DNA of 64,000 bases from Halobacteriales archaeon QH_7_65_31 (GTDB lineage: Archaea > Halobacteriota > Halobacteria > Halobacteriales > Haloarculaceae): positions 186,001 to 250,000 of the forward strand of contig PXQU01000013.1 of NCBI GenBank assembly GCA_003021785.1. Direction: 5' to 3'. Below, piece after piece: positions 26,968 through 35,108 of the stretch; positions within the stretch are counted from its first letter, which is position 1; each line of letters starts with the position of its first letter. Both the position numbers and the translations under genes were made by a program. Below the pieces are notes generated by a model. The model saw only the letters and a list, made by a program, of their open reading frames with translations. It was not told where the DNA came from and searched no databases.

Positions 26968-27402
26968 ATGAGCACTGAACCCACAGACGTCGATGGGGAC
27001 GCAGATACGAGTGCGAGCGCAGACGCCGAAATGCCGGCAGCAGCGCGCGCGACCGAACTCGCGAGCGATCTCGGTGCGGCGGTCCAGCGTCTCGGCTCCT
27101 ACGAGCGATTCACAGCGGCGAAGGAGGCCGTCGAGAGCGACGAGGAGGCACAAGCGAAGATTCAGGAGTTCGAGCAGCTCCGCGAGGAGTTCATGATGGC
27201 GCGACAGAGCGGTGACGCCTCCAACGAGGACCTCCGCGAACTGCAGGCCGCACAGGAACGGCTCAACGAGCTGCCCGTGATGGCCGAGTATCTCGACGCG
27301 CAAGAGCAGATGGAGACGGAGCTACAGGAACTGAACAAGATGATCTCGGCCCCCCTGTCGGTCGACTTCGGCGAGAAAGCTGGCGGCTGCTGTCAGGACT
27401 GA
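26968..27402 (+). CDS. YlbF/YmcA-like helical protein
   Basis: A 144-residue acidic, largely helical protein. Residues 30-125 match the Com_YlbF pattern: LASDLGAAVQRLGSYERF, EAVESDEEAQAKIQEFEQL, and DLRELQAAQERLNELPVMAEYL. In bacteria such proteins assist RNase Y or competence; in haloarchaea the role is unknown. The first 25 residues are disordered and acidic. The C-terminal KAGGCCQD has an unusual Cys pair that could bind metal or be modified. Start ATG 26968, likely leaderless. Alone on the plus strand. Confidence 0.8.
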   Translation: MSTEPTDVDGDADTSASADAEMPAAARATELASDLGAAVQRLGSYERFTAAKEAVESDEEAQAKIQEFEQLREEFMMARQSGDASNEDLRELQAAQERLNELPVMAEYLDAQEQMETELQELNKMISAPLSVDFGEKAGGCCQD

Positions 27403-27604
27403 TCCGACTGCTTGCGACGCTTACAACCGACACAGCGGCCCGTTACTTTCTGAATTCGTCCGTTCGTACTTCACTCTCTAACGCTGATACCCCGGAGTGT
27501 GATCCTCCGAATTGATATCGCGGTATGTGGTTTACGTATTTGCCAAGCGACGGAAGCGATAGCGGAGCTACCACATATTTCACTCTGATTCGGACGGGAT
27601 CCGC

Positions 27605-28630
27605 TCAGAGGAGCGAGTATATCTGCGCCTCGTACGTCTCTCTGACCCGGTCCCCCCAGTTGTGGGTGTAGGTATCGATGATATCGTCCGCCACGTCGCC
27701 GCGGAGGTATTTGACGATGCCTCGGTCCCCGGTGCGGTCGCGGAGATGCGTCGTGAAGAAGTGCCGGAAGTAGTGGGGAGTGACGTTCTCTTCCGGCCCG
27801 CCGCCCGCCCGATACCAGCCGCGGTCGGCGGCGTGCGTCTGGACTCGCTGCCCCACCATCCCGATCGTAAGCCGCCGGCCCCACTCGCTCGTTGAGCAGA
27901 ACAGCGGCTCACCAGCGGCCAACGTCTCCGGACGAACCGCGAGCCACCGTTTGAGAACCCGTTTCAGCTCACCGTCGACGGGGACGACGGTCGCACGCCG
28001 GCGCTTGTTCGATTCGATCCGCTCCTCGCCGTTCACGACGGTCCCGCGAGACGGCTTCGATGAGATGTACAGCGAGTCCGGTCGTCCGTCCAGCGCACCG
28101 CGATGCGGCGTATCGAACGTCTCCCGTACCTCTGTGTCGTCGAGATAGAGGTCTCGGAGATCGAGGTTACAGAGCTCGCCGACGCGCATTCCGGTCTTGA
28201 GTAGCCCGACGACGACGGCCTGATCCAGTGGGTGTTCGATAGCGGCGACGAACTCACGCATCGCGGGAAGCATGATCTCGCGACGAGCGGGATCGGCGTC
28301 GATCGACTCCTCCATCTCTTCTAACACAAGCGTCATCGGATTCTGCTCGAAGACGCCAACCTGCGTCATGTAGCCGTAAAACCGGTGGAGATAGGACGCG
28401 TAGGAAGCGACCGTCGATGGGGCACGACCTTCCCGGAGCGTATGGACCCACGCCATGCAGCCGCGCTGTGAGGCGTCGGTGAGTGAGCCGCCTCGTTCCT
28501 GCCGGATGAAGCTCTCGAACTCCCGAAGCACCCGCTCGTACGCCTCACGCGTCCGCTCGGTCTTCCCGTGATAGGTGAGGTCTTCGAGGAAGTAGTCGAC
28601 TGGGTCCTCGATCGGAGCGGTTTCACTCAT
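27605..28630 (-). CDS. Tyrosine recombinase (XerC/D-like, archaeal)
   Basis: A 341-residue site-specific recombinase. The SAM-like N-terminal DNA-binding domain (about 10-110) has TREAYERVLREFESFI. In the catalytic domain, the first Arg is in LLKTGMRVGELCNLDL near 167, the H-x-x-R box is HYFRHFFTTHL near 291 and the nucleophilic Tyr is in IDTYTHNW near 325. It is coupled to an upstream small gene by an eight-base overlap. Integrases of this type also persist on haloarchaeal chromosomes without a provirus. I see no attachment repeats here, so a chromosome or replicon-resolution role is as likely as element mobility. Confidence 0.88.
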   Translation of the reverse strand: MSETAPIEDPVDYFLEDLTYHGKTERTREAYERVLREFESFIRQERGGSLTDASQRGCMAWVHTLREGRAPSTVASYASYLHRFYGYMTQVGVFEQNPMTLVLEEMEESIDADPARREIMLPAMREFVAAIEHPLDQAVVVGLLKTGMRVGELCNLDLRDLYLDDTEVRETFDTPHRGALDGRPDSLYISSKPSRGTVVNGEERIESNKRRRATVVPVDGELKRVLKRWLAVRPETLAAGEPLFCSTSEWGRRLTIGMVGQRVQTHAADRGWYRAGGGPEENVTPHYFRHFFTTHLRDRTGDRGIVKYLRGDVADDIIDTYTHNWGDRVRETYEAQIYSLL

Positions 28631-29045
28631 CGGTAGTAAGCGTGTATCCGCCGTGGCGGCCGCTGTAGTGGACGCGGTTCTCCTGTTGGAGCGTTTCGAG
28701 CGTGCTCTCCAGTCGGTCCTCCACGTCGTCGGTCACGCCGGCGAGCAGCTCGTCCCACGAACGATGACTCTCCGCGTCGAGAAGCGAGACGAGTTGCGTT
28801 TCGAGTCCCTGAACGGTAGGGGTTGTCTCCGTGGAACTGCCTTCATCGGTGCTACTCGACGTTCGATCGCTCTCGCCCTCGAAATCGAAGCTTCTACGGC
28901 CCGCTTGTACCATCGTCCGGACGAACTCCGCCTGACTCATTCCCAGCCGCTCAGCGTCTGCTTTCCACGTCTCTTTCTGATAGCGAGGAACGTACGTGCG
29001 CACGCCGACCCGGTCTGTGTCGTCTCGTTGGCTCTCACTGGACAT
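28623..29045 (-). CDS. RHH-like small protein upstream of the recombinase (DUF5805-like)
   Basis: A 140-residue protein. The N-terminal 55 residues, VRTYVPRYQKETWKADAERL then GMSQAEFVRTMVQAGRR, have the strand-helix-helix layout of ribbon-helix-helix DNA-binding proteins. A Ser/Thr/Glu linker follows, then about 60 residues resembling a winged helix (SWDELLAGVTDDVEDRLES, RVHYSGRHGGYTL). I take the ATG at 29045: a good TATA (GGTATATTG, 29073-29081 minus strand) lies about 30 bases upstream, and the longer frame to 29462 crosses it. The stop overlaps the recombinase start, so this is probably its regulator or DNA-targeting partner. Confidence 0.8.
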   Translation of the reverse strand: MSSESQRDDTDRVGVRTYVPRYQKETWKADAERLGMSQAEFVRTMVQAGRRSFDFEGESDRTSSSTDEGSSTETTPTVQGLETQLVSLLDAESHRSWDELLAGVTDDVEDRLESTLETLQQENRVHYSGRHGGYTLTTDE

Positions 29046-29072
29046 ATCGTTGAGGACGGCGTCCAGCAACTT

Positions 29073-29081
29073 CAATATACC
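29073..29081 (-). promoter_or_regulatory. TATA box of the recombinase operon
   Basis: GGTATATTG on the minus strand, about 30 bases before the ATG at 29045, giving a leaderless or near-leaderless message. Confidence 0.5.
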
Positions 29082-29251
29082 CCAGACATCTGGATAAGTG
29101 GAGTTATCCGAGCAAATGCGACGAGTTGTCCTCGGCGATAAGACGAATATCCCACTATCTGTAGATGTATTAGTGGTGTTTATCTTACTTAGTTGGATAA
29201 AATATTGGCCCGCAAAATTCAGATTCATAGATAGGATAGATTTCGGCGCAC

Positions 29252-29261
29252 CTAAATAATT
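29252..29261 (+). promoter_or_regulatory. TATA box of the glycosyltransferase gene
   Basis: CTAAATAATT is centred about 25 bases before the ATG at 29281, as expected for a leaderless haloarchaeal transcript. It also argues for the ATG at 29281 over the in-frame upstream start at 29260. Confidence 0.5.
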
Positions 29262-29280
29262 GAGCGCGCCAGTACACGGT

Positions 29281-29964
29281 ATGACCGAGTACACCTTCGA
29301 CGACCTGAGCGTCGTGATGGGGACGTACAACGAGGCCGAAGCGGTCGGAACGGTGCTGGACGATATCGAGCGGGTGACCGACGGGCGGGCCGAGATCGTC
29401 TGCGTCGACGGAAGCGACGACGAGACGCCGGAGATTGCACGCGAACACGGTGCTCGCGTCATCGAACAGGAGCCGCGTGGTTACGGCTACGCCGTCACGG
29501 AAGCACTCGAAACTGCTTCTCGGCCTGTAATTATCACCACCGACTGTGACGACACCTACCCGATGGACGCGATACCGCGATTCCTCGATCGTATCAACGA
29601 CAGCTACGATGTCGTCTCGGGCGATCGACTGTATCGCGGGGGCGATGCGATGCCGACAACGAATCTCGTCGGTAACGAGCTGTTCGCGCTCGTCGCGTCG
29701 GTACTGATGCGAAGCCGCGTCCACGATACCACGACCGGGATGCGCGCCTACCGACGGGAGGTGATCCGCAACATCGAATGGACGGAAAACACCGGCCTCT
29801 CGGCGGAGCTCCTGTTGCGCCCGCTCGGCCGCGGCTACGACGTGCACGAGGAGCCGATCACGTACGCCGAGCGCACGGGCGAGACGAAGCTCGATCCGCT
29901 CGCCGGCGGCTACGCCATTGCGAAGTCTATCCTGAAGGTGTCTCTCCGAGAGCAGCTCCGATAG
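29281..29964 (+). CDS. Family 2 glycosyltransferase (dolichyl-phosphate hexosyltransferase type)
   Basis: A 227-residue soluble GT-A glycosyltransferase. VVMGTYNEAEAVGTVLDDI is at residue 10 (nucleotide binding), VCVDGSDDETPEIAREHG near 42, the metal-binding D-x-D region ITTDCDDTYPMDAI near 84, and TTTGMRAYRREVI with ENTGLSAELLLR near 150-175 forms the acceptor site. This is the layout of polyprenyl-phosphate mannose or glucose synthases such as the haloarchaeal AglJ/AglD relatives, which load sugars on dolichol phosphate for N-glycosylation. No other glycosylation genes are adjacent, so the sugar is unknown. Confidence 0.87.
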   Translation: MTEYTFDDLSVVMGTYNEAEAVGTVLDDIERVTDGRAEIVCVDGSDDETPEIAREHGARVIEQEPRGYGYAVTEALETASRPVIITTDCDDTYPMDAIPRFLDRINDSYDVVSGDRLYRGGDAMPTTNLVGNELFALVASVLMRSRVHDTTTGMRAYRREVIRNIEWTENTGLSAELLLRPLGRGYDVHEEPITYAERTGETKLDPLAGGYAIAKSILKVSLREQLR

Positions 29965-30206
29965 AGTCCTCGTTCAGAACCACTCTATGACGGGGTATTT
30001 GTCGTAGCTCAGATAATTGCCCGATGACTGCTCCTCCTGTGCAGTGTGTTTTAGGAAACTCGTAAACCATATGCTGAGATATAGAAACTGAGGTCGGTGG
30101 GTCGCGTTTCCACCGGCAGAGAGGGAGAACAGCCGCTAGGTACAGAGCCCGTAGATAGCATATCGCGCATAGGTGGGTCGGCAGGGCTGAGCTGCGTAGA
30201 GGGTGG

Positions 30207-30434
30207 TCACCCGTCGGAAGCCAGTTCGTCCCGAACTGCGGTGGCGACCTCGCGCTGGATCGTCTCTTCGAGGCGTTTGCCACTCCATCCCAACTCGAGC
30301 GCATCGCCTCCGTGGCGGGGGATAACGTGAACGTGGGCGTGTGGTACGTCCCGCTCTGCCGTGACGCCGTTTTCCTGAACGATGGCGAAGCCATCAAGTC
30401 GGTAGGCGGATTCGATGTCGAACCGCTCCGGCGT
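30207..30434 (-). pseudogene. HIT-family hydrolase fragment, N-terminus missing
   Basis: The minus-strand frame reads SAYRLDGFAIVQENGVTAER, then DVPHAHVHVIPRHGGDALEL. The histidine triad (HAHVHVIP) and the preceding N-G loop are the C-terminal half of a HIT protein. The first 60 or so residues that normally carry the C-x-x-C and the F-L-D-x-x-P region are absent: upstream, the MBL-hydrolase gene ends at 30509. An open frame extends to a GTG at 30503 but that part has no HIT similarity. It is most likely a remnant left by deletion. Confidence 0.65.
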
Positions 30435-30508
30435 ATGGACACCGACGACAGCGAGACGCTCCCTGCGGAGCTGACCGAGCTCGGCGTGCTGTCGTGACCT
30501 CACTCCGG

Positions 30509-31345
30509 CTACAGCGCGACTCGATCACCGATCTCCGCGATTTCGAGCGTGCGTGGCGCGTCGTACGAGCGAACGTGTGGCCACAACGCCGCCGGATCGG
30601 CCGTCAGGTTTCGCCAGATGTCCCAGTGTGTTGGGAGGAGCCGGTCCGTTCTCGTCTGTGCGGCCGCGGTCGTGATCTCGTTCTCGTCGGCGTACCACGT
30701 CTTCAGCTCACGTCCCGCCTCCGTTCGGAGCTTCCCCGACGACCCGAACGCCAGCGCCGCGAGGTCGACGTCGTACCGCTCACCGACCCACTCGAAGCCC
30801 TCGCCCGGGCGAGCGTCGCCGCCGTGGAAGAAGGTCCCCGTCTCGTGTTCGATCACATAGGAGACCGGATGGGTCGCATCGGGGTCGTTGGCCGGTTCCA
30901 CGTGGACCGTGAACGCGCCGAGTTCGACCGCGTCACCCTCCGCGACCTCGGTGAACTGGTCGTCACTGATTCCCTCGGTGTCGGTCCACGACTCCTCGTC
31001 GGTGACGGCGAGTGAGTCGTCCGGTCCGTAGTAGGTCGCGTCTGTATCTGCCAGTATCGGCCGCTGTGTCTCGCCGTGGACGTGGTCGCTGTGTTCGTGC
31101 GTGGCGAAGATCGCGTCGCACTCGCGCACGTCCGCCGGATCGAACGGAACCGGTATCATCCGGCTGGTGCGCGGTGGGTCACCGTTGCCGCAGTACGGGT
31201 CGATGAAGACGGTCGTCCTGTCGTCGGCCTTCAGGACGAATCCGTTACAGCCCAGATACCACAGCGCGACCCCGCCGGGATTCGCAGACTCCACGTCTCG
31301 AAGCAGCCAGTCGCCCCAGTCTGAGCCGGGAAACTCGTGTGCCAT
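30509..31345 (-). CDS. MBL-fold metallohydrolase (UlaG-like)
   Basis: A 278-residue metallo-beta-lactamase-fold hydrolase. The metal motif T-H-x-H-x-D-H is IFATHEHSDHVHG near residue 80; FHGGDARPGEGF near 180 and LLPTHWDIWRN near 246 supply the remaining metal ligands. WYLGCNGFVLKADDRT and VFIDPYCGNGDPPR at the N-terminus are typical of the UlaG-like (L-ascorbate-6-phosphate lactonase) branch, so a lactone or phosphodiester substrate is possible. The gene is intact. The HIT fragment lies just downstream on the same strand. Confidence 0.87.
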   Translation of the reverse strand: MAHEFPGSDWGDWLLRDVESANPGGVALWYLGCNGFVLKADDRTTVFIDPYCGNGDPPRTSRMIPVPFDPADVRECDAIFATHEHSDHVHGETQRPILADTDATYYGPDDSLAVTDEESWTDTEGISDDQFTEVAEGDAVELGAFTVHVEPANDPDATHPVSYVIEHETGTFFHGGDARPGEGFEWVGERYDVDLAALAFGSSGKLRTEAGRELKTWYADENEITTAAAQTRTDRLLPTHWDIWRNLTADPAALWPHVRSYDAPRTLEIAEIGDRVAL

Positions 31346-31454
31346 ACCGCACTGTCACGGGCAACCGTCACAAAGCCGTTGCTCTGCTGTGAGCGATGCG
31401 AGGAAAGGCGTGTTGGGAGTGAGAGGATTTCAAACTGTGTCTGATGTAGAACTG

Positions 31455-31620
31455 TTGACATTCTCCCCGCCCTGAAGGGCGAGGATTCCAGAGTGTTGGG
31501 ATATTAGGGTTCGCAACCTACCTGTTCCCTCGGGTGGAACGACCCAGAGGTTTGATTGAACAGATAGGCTACTGACCGTGCCAAACGACCGTTACTCATA
31601 TCCTCAGTAGGAGGATTCTG
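31455..31620 (-). ncRNA. Predicted omega (right-end) RNA of the tnpB element
   Basis: In TnpB systems the guide RNA scaffold overlaps the 3' end of tnpB and runs through the right-end hairpin into flanking DNA. By position it should cover about 31455-31620 on the minus strand, with the guide read from the flank just left of about 31455 (starting near CAGTTCTACATCAGACAC on the minus strand). The hairpin is visible. The exact boundary and expression are inference from characterised TnpB elements. Confidence 0.4.
31465..31484. repeat. Right-end hairpin of the tnpB element
   Basis: CCCCGCCC-TGAA-GGGCGAGG, an eight-pair stem with one mismatch around a four-base loop. It lies 20 bases beyond the tnpB stop (31504), the position of the guide-RNA scaffold end in TnpB systems. 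Confidence 0.7.
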
Positions 31621-32772
31621 AGTTATCTTTCTGCGAATATTTACCGCTCCATTCACGTCCGCGTTCATCGTCGCTTCGCACGACTCACACGTGTACAAGC
31701 CACGCTCCACTCGATTCGCGTCACGCTTCCGTCCACAGCACGAACACGTCTTCGACGTATCGCGCTCACTGGTTCGGTCTACGAGGATGCCATGTTCCTC
31801 GGCCTTGTATTCAAGCAACGTGGTGAAGCGGTCGAACTCCCATCCGTGGAGTTTCTTGTTTCCACGCTTACCCCAATTCCGAGACTCGCCGTTCTCGTCC
31901 TCACGAATCTCGCTCAAGTCACCGATGGCGATGCGACCGACCTCGTGGTCGATGCACTGCTCTACGACGTGCTTGGCGAGGGTGTGCAGGAAGTGGTCTT
32001 TCCGACGCGAGAGCGTCTGTCGAGCGCGAATTGCACGGCGTGATGGGCCGTTTTCACCCTCGGTGTCGTACTCGTCGCGGGTGAGGTAGTGCTTGTCTTG
32101 CTTCAGGACGTTCCCCGGATACAACTCGGCGTCACCATCATCGTAGGCGATGGCGAGGTAGTTCTTGATGCCGAGATCGATACCTGCCGTGTTGTCGCCG
32201 GGTGCGTCCTCAACGGGGATTTCGACCTTGCAAACGAGGTGGAGTTCCCAGCGGTCGCCGTTCCACACGGCCCGCACTTGCTGGATGTTCTCCACGGTCA
32301 CATCCGGGCGAATTTCGTACTCTGCGAGGATGAAGTCCGAGCGGTGGTTTTTCAGATTAAATCCTTTGCTCAGACGAAGTTTGTTGTGCTTGGAATCGTG
32401 TTTGATTCCGTTCTGCTTCCACGTCACGGTGGAGCGTGGATGGTCGTCGCCGTGTTTACGGTAGCCAGGTGGGTTGGCGGCCTCGTCTCCGCGTTGGCGT
32501 GCTTTGTACCAACTGGTGAACGACTCAGCAAGCTCTTCGAGAACTCGCTGACTTGACTGAGAATGAAGGTCACTGTATCGTTCGTGTTGCTTAAGTTCGG
32601 ATTTGAGTTCGCCGTCGTCGGGGATTTCCCCGCCGTTGTCCCATCGGCCTTGCGTGTAGTATCGGGCGACGTTCCACAGTTTCGACGCGGAGAACCCGCA
32701 CTGGTCGAGGTCGTCACTCACTTGAGAGTGATTGACAATTTTCGCTCGATAGGTGCGGGTTGTCTCCAGCAT
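31504..32772 (-). CDS. tnpB: RNA-guided endonuclease TnpB
   Basis: A 422-residue protein from the ATG at 32772 (MLETTRTYRAKI); the frame extends 20 codons further upstream but without TnpB similarity. The RuvC-like triad is complete: Asp in TAGIDLGIKNYLA, Glu in IAIGDLSEIRE and Asp in NADVNGAVNIRRK. The zinc ribbon between the last two is CSCCGRKR with YTCESC. The N-terminal OrfB helix-turn-helix and wedge regions look full length. It is thus expected to be an active, guide-RNA-dependent nuclease that cuts the vacated donor site. No TnpA accompanies it. Confidence 0.92.
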   Translation of the reverse strand: MLETTRTYRAKIVNHSQVSDDLDQCGFSASKLWNVARYYTQGRWDNGGEIPDDGELKSELKQHERYSDLHSQSSQRVLEELAESFTSWYKARQRGDEAANPPGYRKHGDDHPRSTVTWKQNGIKHDSKHNKLRLSKGFNLKNHRSDFILAEYEIRPDVTVENIQQVRAVWNGDRWELHLVCKVEIPVEDAPGDNTAGIDLGIKNYLAIAYDDGDAELYPGNVLKQDKHYLTRDEYDTEGENGPSRRAIRARQTLSRRKDHFLHTLAKHVVEQCIDHEVGRIAIGDLSEIREDENGESRNWGKRGNKKLHGWEFDRFTTLLEYKAEEHGILVDRTSERDTSKTCSCCGRKRDANRVERGLYTCESCEATMNADVNGAVNIRRKITQNPPTEDMSNGRLARSVAYLFNQTSGSFHPREQVGCEP

Positions 32773-32886
32773 CGGACTGTGTTCATAATCAGTTATGAGA
32801 GATTGTATATTAAAAAATAACGACCAAGGCATGGAATATCCAGCAGTGCCATCGACCGTGGACTGTGTAGGAGGTGTCGGCTGTAT

Positions 32887-32906
32887 CCCCGCCCTGAAGG
32901 GCGGGG
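32887..32906. repeat. Left-end hairpin of the tnpB element
   Basis: CCCCGCCC-TGAA-GGGCGGGG, a perfect eight-pair stem with four-base loop, 115 bases upstream of the tnpB start. It matches the right-end hairpin except for one base. Confidence 0.7.
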
Positions 32907-33004
32907 TTTTAGCCTTGTTATTTCTAGAAACTCAGTGAATGGTGTCCTCCAAACGTTGGTGACTACGTCTTGTTTTCCCATCTATAATATAGGATCTAGT
33001 ACAC

Positions 33005-33022
33005 TTATTATTATTATTATTA
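33005..33022 (+). repeat. Six-unit TTA microsatellite
   Basis: Six consecutive TTA units just upstream (in plus coordinates) of the broken membrane-protein stop. Such a run is unusual in a genome of this GC content. Confidence 0.8.
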
Positions 33023-33039
33023 TAGTTTCCTATTCTACA

Positions 33040-33313
33040 TTACTTATAAACATATAACACAGATGAAGAAACGATAATAGAAAGAACTCCGCTTGCGATA
33101 CTCAATACACTCAGAAACATCGGAGCTATGTAGGATGCACAGTCTCCGGTAGGGCTACAATCAGTTGCGGCAAATGCGAACAACCCCGGCGGTCTCAAGG
33201 TCCCATACGAACCAATCAATACCAGTCCGATTCCGGCTGCTAGCGCAACACGCCACTTTCGTCCCAGAGAAATAGTGTTCTCTTTCTCTAAACGATTCGA
33301 AAAACGTACTCAC
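33040..33313 (-). pseudogene. Small two-helix membrane protein, probably frameshifted
   Basis: On the minus strand, codons 33309-33043 are open for 89 residues with clear protein character: KWRVALAAGIGLVLIGSYG, then a loop with DCSPTGDCASY (two cysteines), then APMFLSVLSIASGVLSIIV and a short end VLYVYK. Two membrane helices flank an extracytoplasmic loop. No start codon exists at the beginning of this frame, but a GTG at 33313 opens the neighbouring frame (STFFESFRERE), so a one-base indel near 33270-33290 would restore a 90-residue gene. Too broken for ordinary ORF listing; family unknown. Confidence 0.5.
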
Positions 33314-33944
33314 GTAGGGTGCGAGGCCGGGCAGTCACCAGTACGCGCTTGGTGATTTCGACACACTGTCGACGAACCCGACTGCATCGTGGCGACGGTG
33401 TACCGAAACACTCCAAGATTCGTTCGACGAGTACGAGGCGAATCCCGTGGATAGGCGACCAGACACGCTGTCTGCTGTTGGCTGCGTGTGTACGCTGATA
33501 GATTCCCTTGATCCGCCCGACTGCGCGGGGATTCTTCTCTCGGTTTGAATCTCTAGATTGGAGGTGACTTCTCGTCGATTACTCACGGTGGATTTTATTT
33601 CCGACATTCAGAGTAGTGTGAGATTCACCTTCCGAGCCTGTGAGGCTGCGCTTACACCGAGAGTAACAGCTTATGCCGCACACGTTTGACCGAACCCGCG
33701 ATCAGGGATACTTCGGATCACAGGCAGTTCCTATCGCAGTACCGACTACACCTGTGGGGTTCAGAGAGTAGTAGAGTCACCTGAAAAGCCAGCACGTCTC
33801 GAACAGCGTGGCTATCTCCCCGTGTCCACGCGTTCACCTGAAACGGTGTCACGTGGTGTCCGTAGGGATCAACACCACAGCTGAGGCTTCCGTGCATCTC
33901 CGACGAGCGGTCGATGCGACAGCGACCGGGATGACGGACAGCGG

Positions 33945-35108
33945 CTACTCCGAGTCGGCGGTTCGATCCGCGTCGCTCGGGAACCACGCGAGATCGTGAC
34001 CGACATCGAGTTCGACGCGGAGCGGTTCATTGAGCGGGATCTCGGTGTCGTGGTTGTGCATACAGCCGACGGTGTCACCGGAGTCGAGTTCAACCCGATA
34101 GAGCACGGTCGGGCCGAGAAACCGCCGGTGGACGGCCCGCCCGTTCGCCTCCGCTTCCCTCGCAGGCCGGGCGACCACGTCGTCGGGACGGAGCATGACG
34201 TCGACCCGGGTTCCGTCGTACTGCGTCGCGAGTCCGTCCACGCTCGCCCGGCTGATCGGCCCGAGTCCGCTCTCGACGGTATCGCCGTCCACCCGGCCCG
34301 AGACGAAGCTCGCGTGACCGAGGAAGGAGGCGACGAACCGCGAGCGCGGCTGTTGGAAGACGCGCTCCGGCGTGTCGACCTGTTCGAGCTGACCGTCGTA
34401 CATGACGGCCACCCGGTCGGAGATCGACATCGCCTCCTCCTGATCGTGGGTAACCGACACCGCGGTAACGCCCGTCTCCTTGAGAATGCGCCGCACCTCC
34501 TCGCGCATCTCGACCCGGAGCCGCACGTCGAGATTCGAGAACGGCTCGTCCAGCAGAAGCACGTCCGGCTCCGGCGCGAGCGAACGGGCGAGCGCGACCC
34601 GCTGGCGCTCCCCGCCCGAGAGATCGGTCGGCGAGCGGTCGCCGTAGCCGGTGAGTCCGACGAGATCGAGGAGCATCTCGACCCGCTCCGTGTCCGAGCC
34701 GTCGAGTCCGAACGCGATGTTTTCTGCGACGGTGAGATGCGGGAACAGCGCGAACTCCTGAAACACGAGCCCGACATCGCGGTTCTCCGGACTGGTGAAC
34801 CCGTCGATGCCGGCGACGGTCGTATCGCCGACGCGAATCCGGCCCTCGGAGGGCGATTCGAGCCCGGCGATCATCCGGAGCGTCGTCGTCTTCCCGCAGC
34901 CCGACGGCCCGAGCAGCGTGAGTAGCTCACCGTCGCGAACCGTGAGATCGAGCCCGGAGACCGCCGTCGCCCCGCCGAATCGCTTCGTCACGTTCTGGAG
35001 CCGCAACACCGCATCACCCGTCTGCCGCTCGTCGGTCCGAGTGTCTTGCTCGAACCGCGGCGAGCTATCGGTCGCCGGCTGTCGGAACTGCTGTATCTCG
35101 TTGCTCAT
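33945..35108 (-). CDS. Iron(III)-type ABC transporter ATP-binding protein
   Basis: A 387-residue ATPase. Walker A is LLGPSGCGKTTTLRMIAG near residue 71, the Q-loop is LVFQEFALFPHL, the signature is LSGGERQRVALARSLA near 165, Walker B is DVLLLDEPFSNLD near 186 and the switch His is in VSVTHDQEEAMS. A TOBE-like C-terminal domain follows (VMLRPDDVVARPAREAEANG). This is the FbpC/PotA layout. It is the last gene of a leftward operon that also encodes the binding protein and permease, overlapping the preceding gene by ATGA. The DtxR-type boxes at the head of the operon argue for iron rather than thiamine or polyamine as substrate. Confidence 0.92.
   Translation of the reverse strand: MSNEIQQFRQPATDSSPRFEQDTRTDERQTGDAVLRLQNVTKRFGGATAVSGLDLTVRDGELLTLLGPSGCGKTTTLRMIAGLESPSEGRIRVGDTTVAGIDGFTSPENRDVGLVFQEFALFPHLTVAENIAFGLDGSDTERVEMLLDLVGLTGYGDRSPTDLSGGERQRVALARSLAPEPDVLLLDEPFSNLDVRLRVEMREEVRRILKETGVTAVSVTHDQEEAMSISDRVAVMYDGQLEQVDTPERVFQQPRSRFVASFLGHASFVSGRVDGDTVESGLGPISRASVDGLATQYDGTRVDVMLRPDDVVARPAREAEANGRAVHRRFLGPTVLYRVELDSGDTVGCMHNHDTEIPLNEPLRVELDVGHDLAWFPSDADRTADSE

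Larger units (their letters stand above)
31455..32915 (-). mobile_element. IS200/IS605-superfamily, IS1341-type element (tnpB only)
   Basis: The element consists of tnpB flanked by two hairpins with the same core, CCCGCCC-TGAA-GGGCG: a perfect eight-pair stem at 32887-32906 and an imperfect one at 31465-31484. There is no tnpA. Exact ends cannot be fixed by eye; elements of this family have no terminal inverted repeats and make no target duplication. Base composition is lower in GC than the neighbouring genes. It lies between the intact MBL hydrolase and the AT-rich decayed stretch at 32.9-33.9 kb. Confidence 0.85.
32916..33944. other. AT-rich, decayed intergenic stretch
   Basis: About 1 kb with no intact gene. 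The part to about 33300 is far more AT-rich than the rest of the window and contains a TTA trinucleotide run at 33005-33022 and a broken membrane-protein gene at 33040-33313. From 33319 to 33549 the plus strand is open (fragment WRRCTETLQDSFDEYEANPV) but lacks a start codon and I do not recognise it. Between 33607 and 33944 frames exist on both strands but none has coding character that I trust. Confidence 0.5.

Noticed and set aside
33335-33607. 90-codon minus-strand frame in the decayed stretch
   Set aside because: It is rich in Ser and Arg, typical of antisense frames, and overlaps an open plus-strand stretch with better but still unrecognised protein character.
33718-33999. Overlapping frames on both strands before the ABC ATPase gene
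   Set aside because: No homology, no promoter and mutually exclusive; treated as noncoding.
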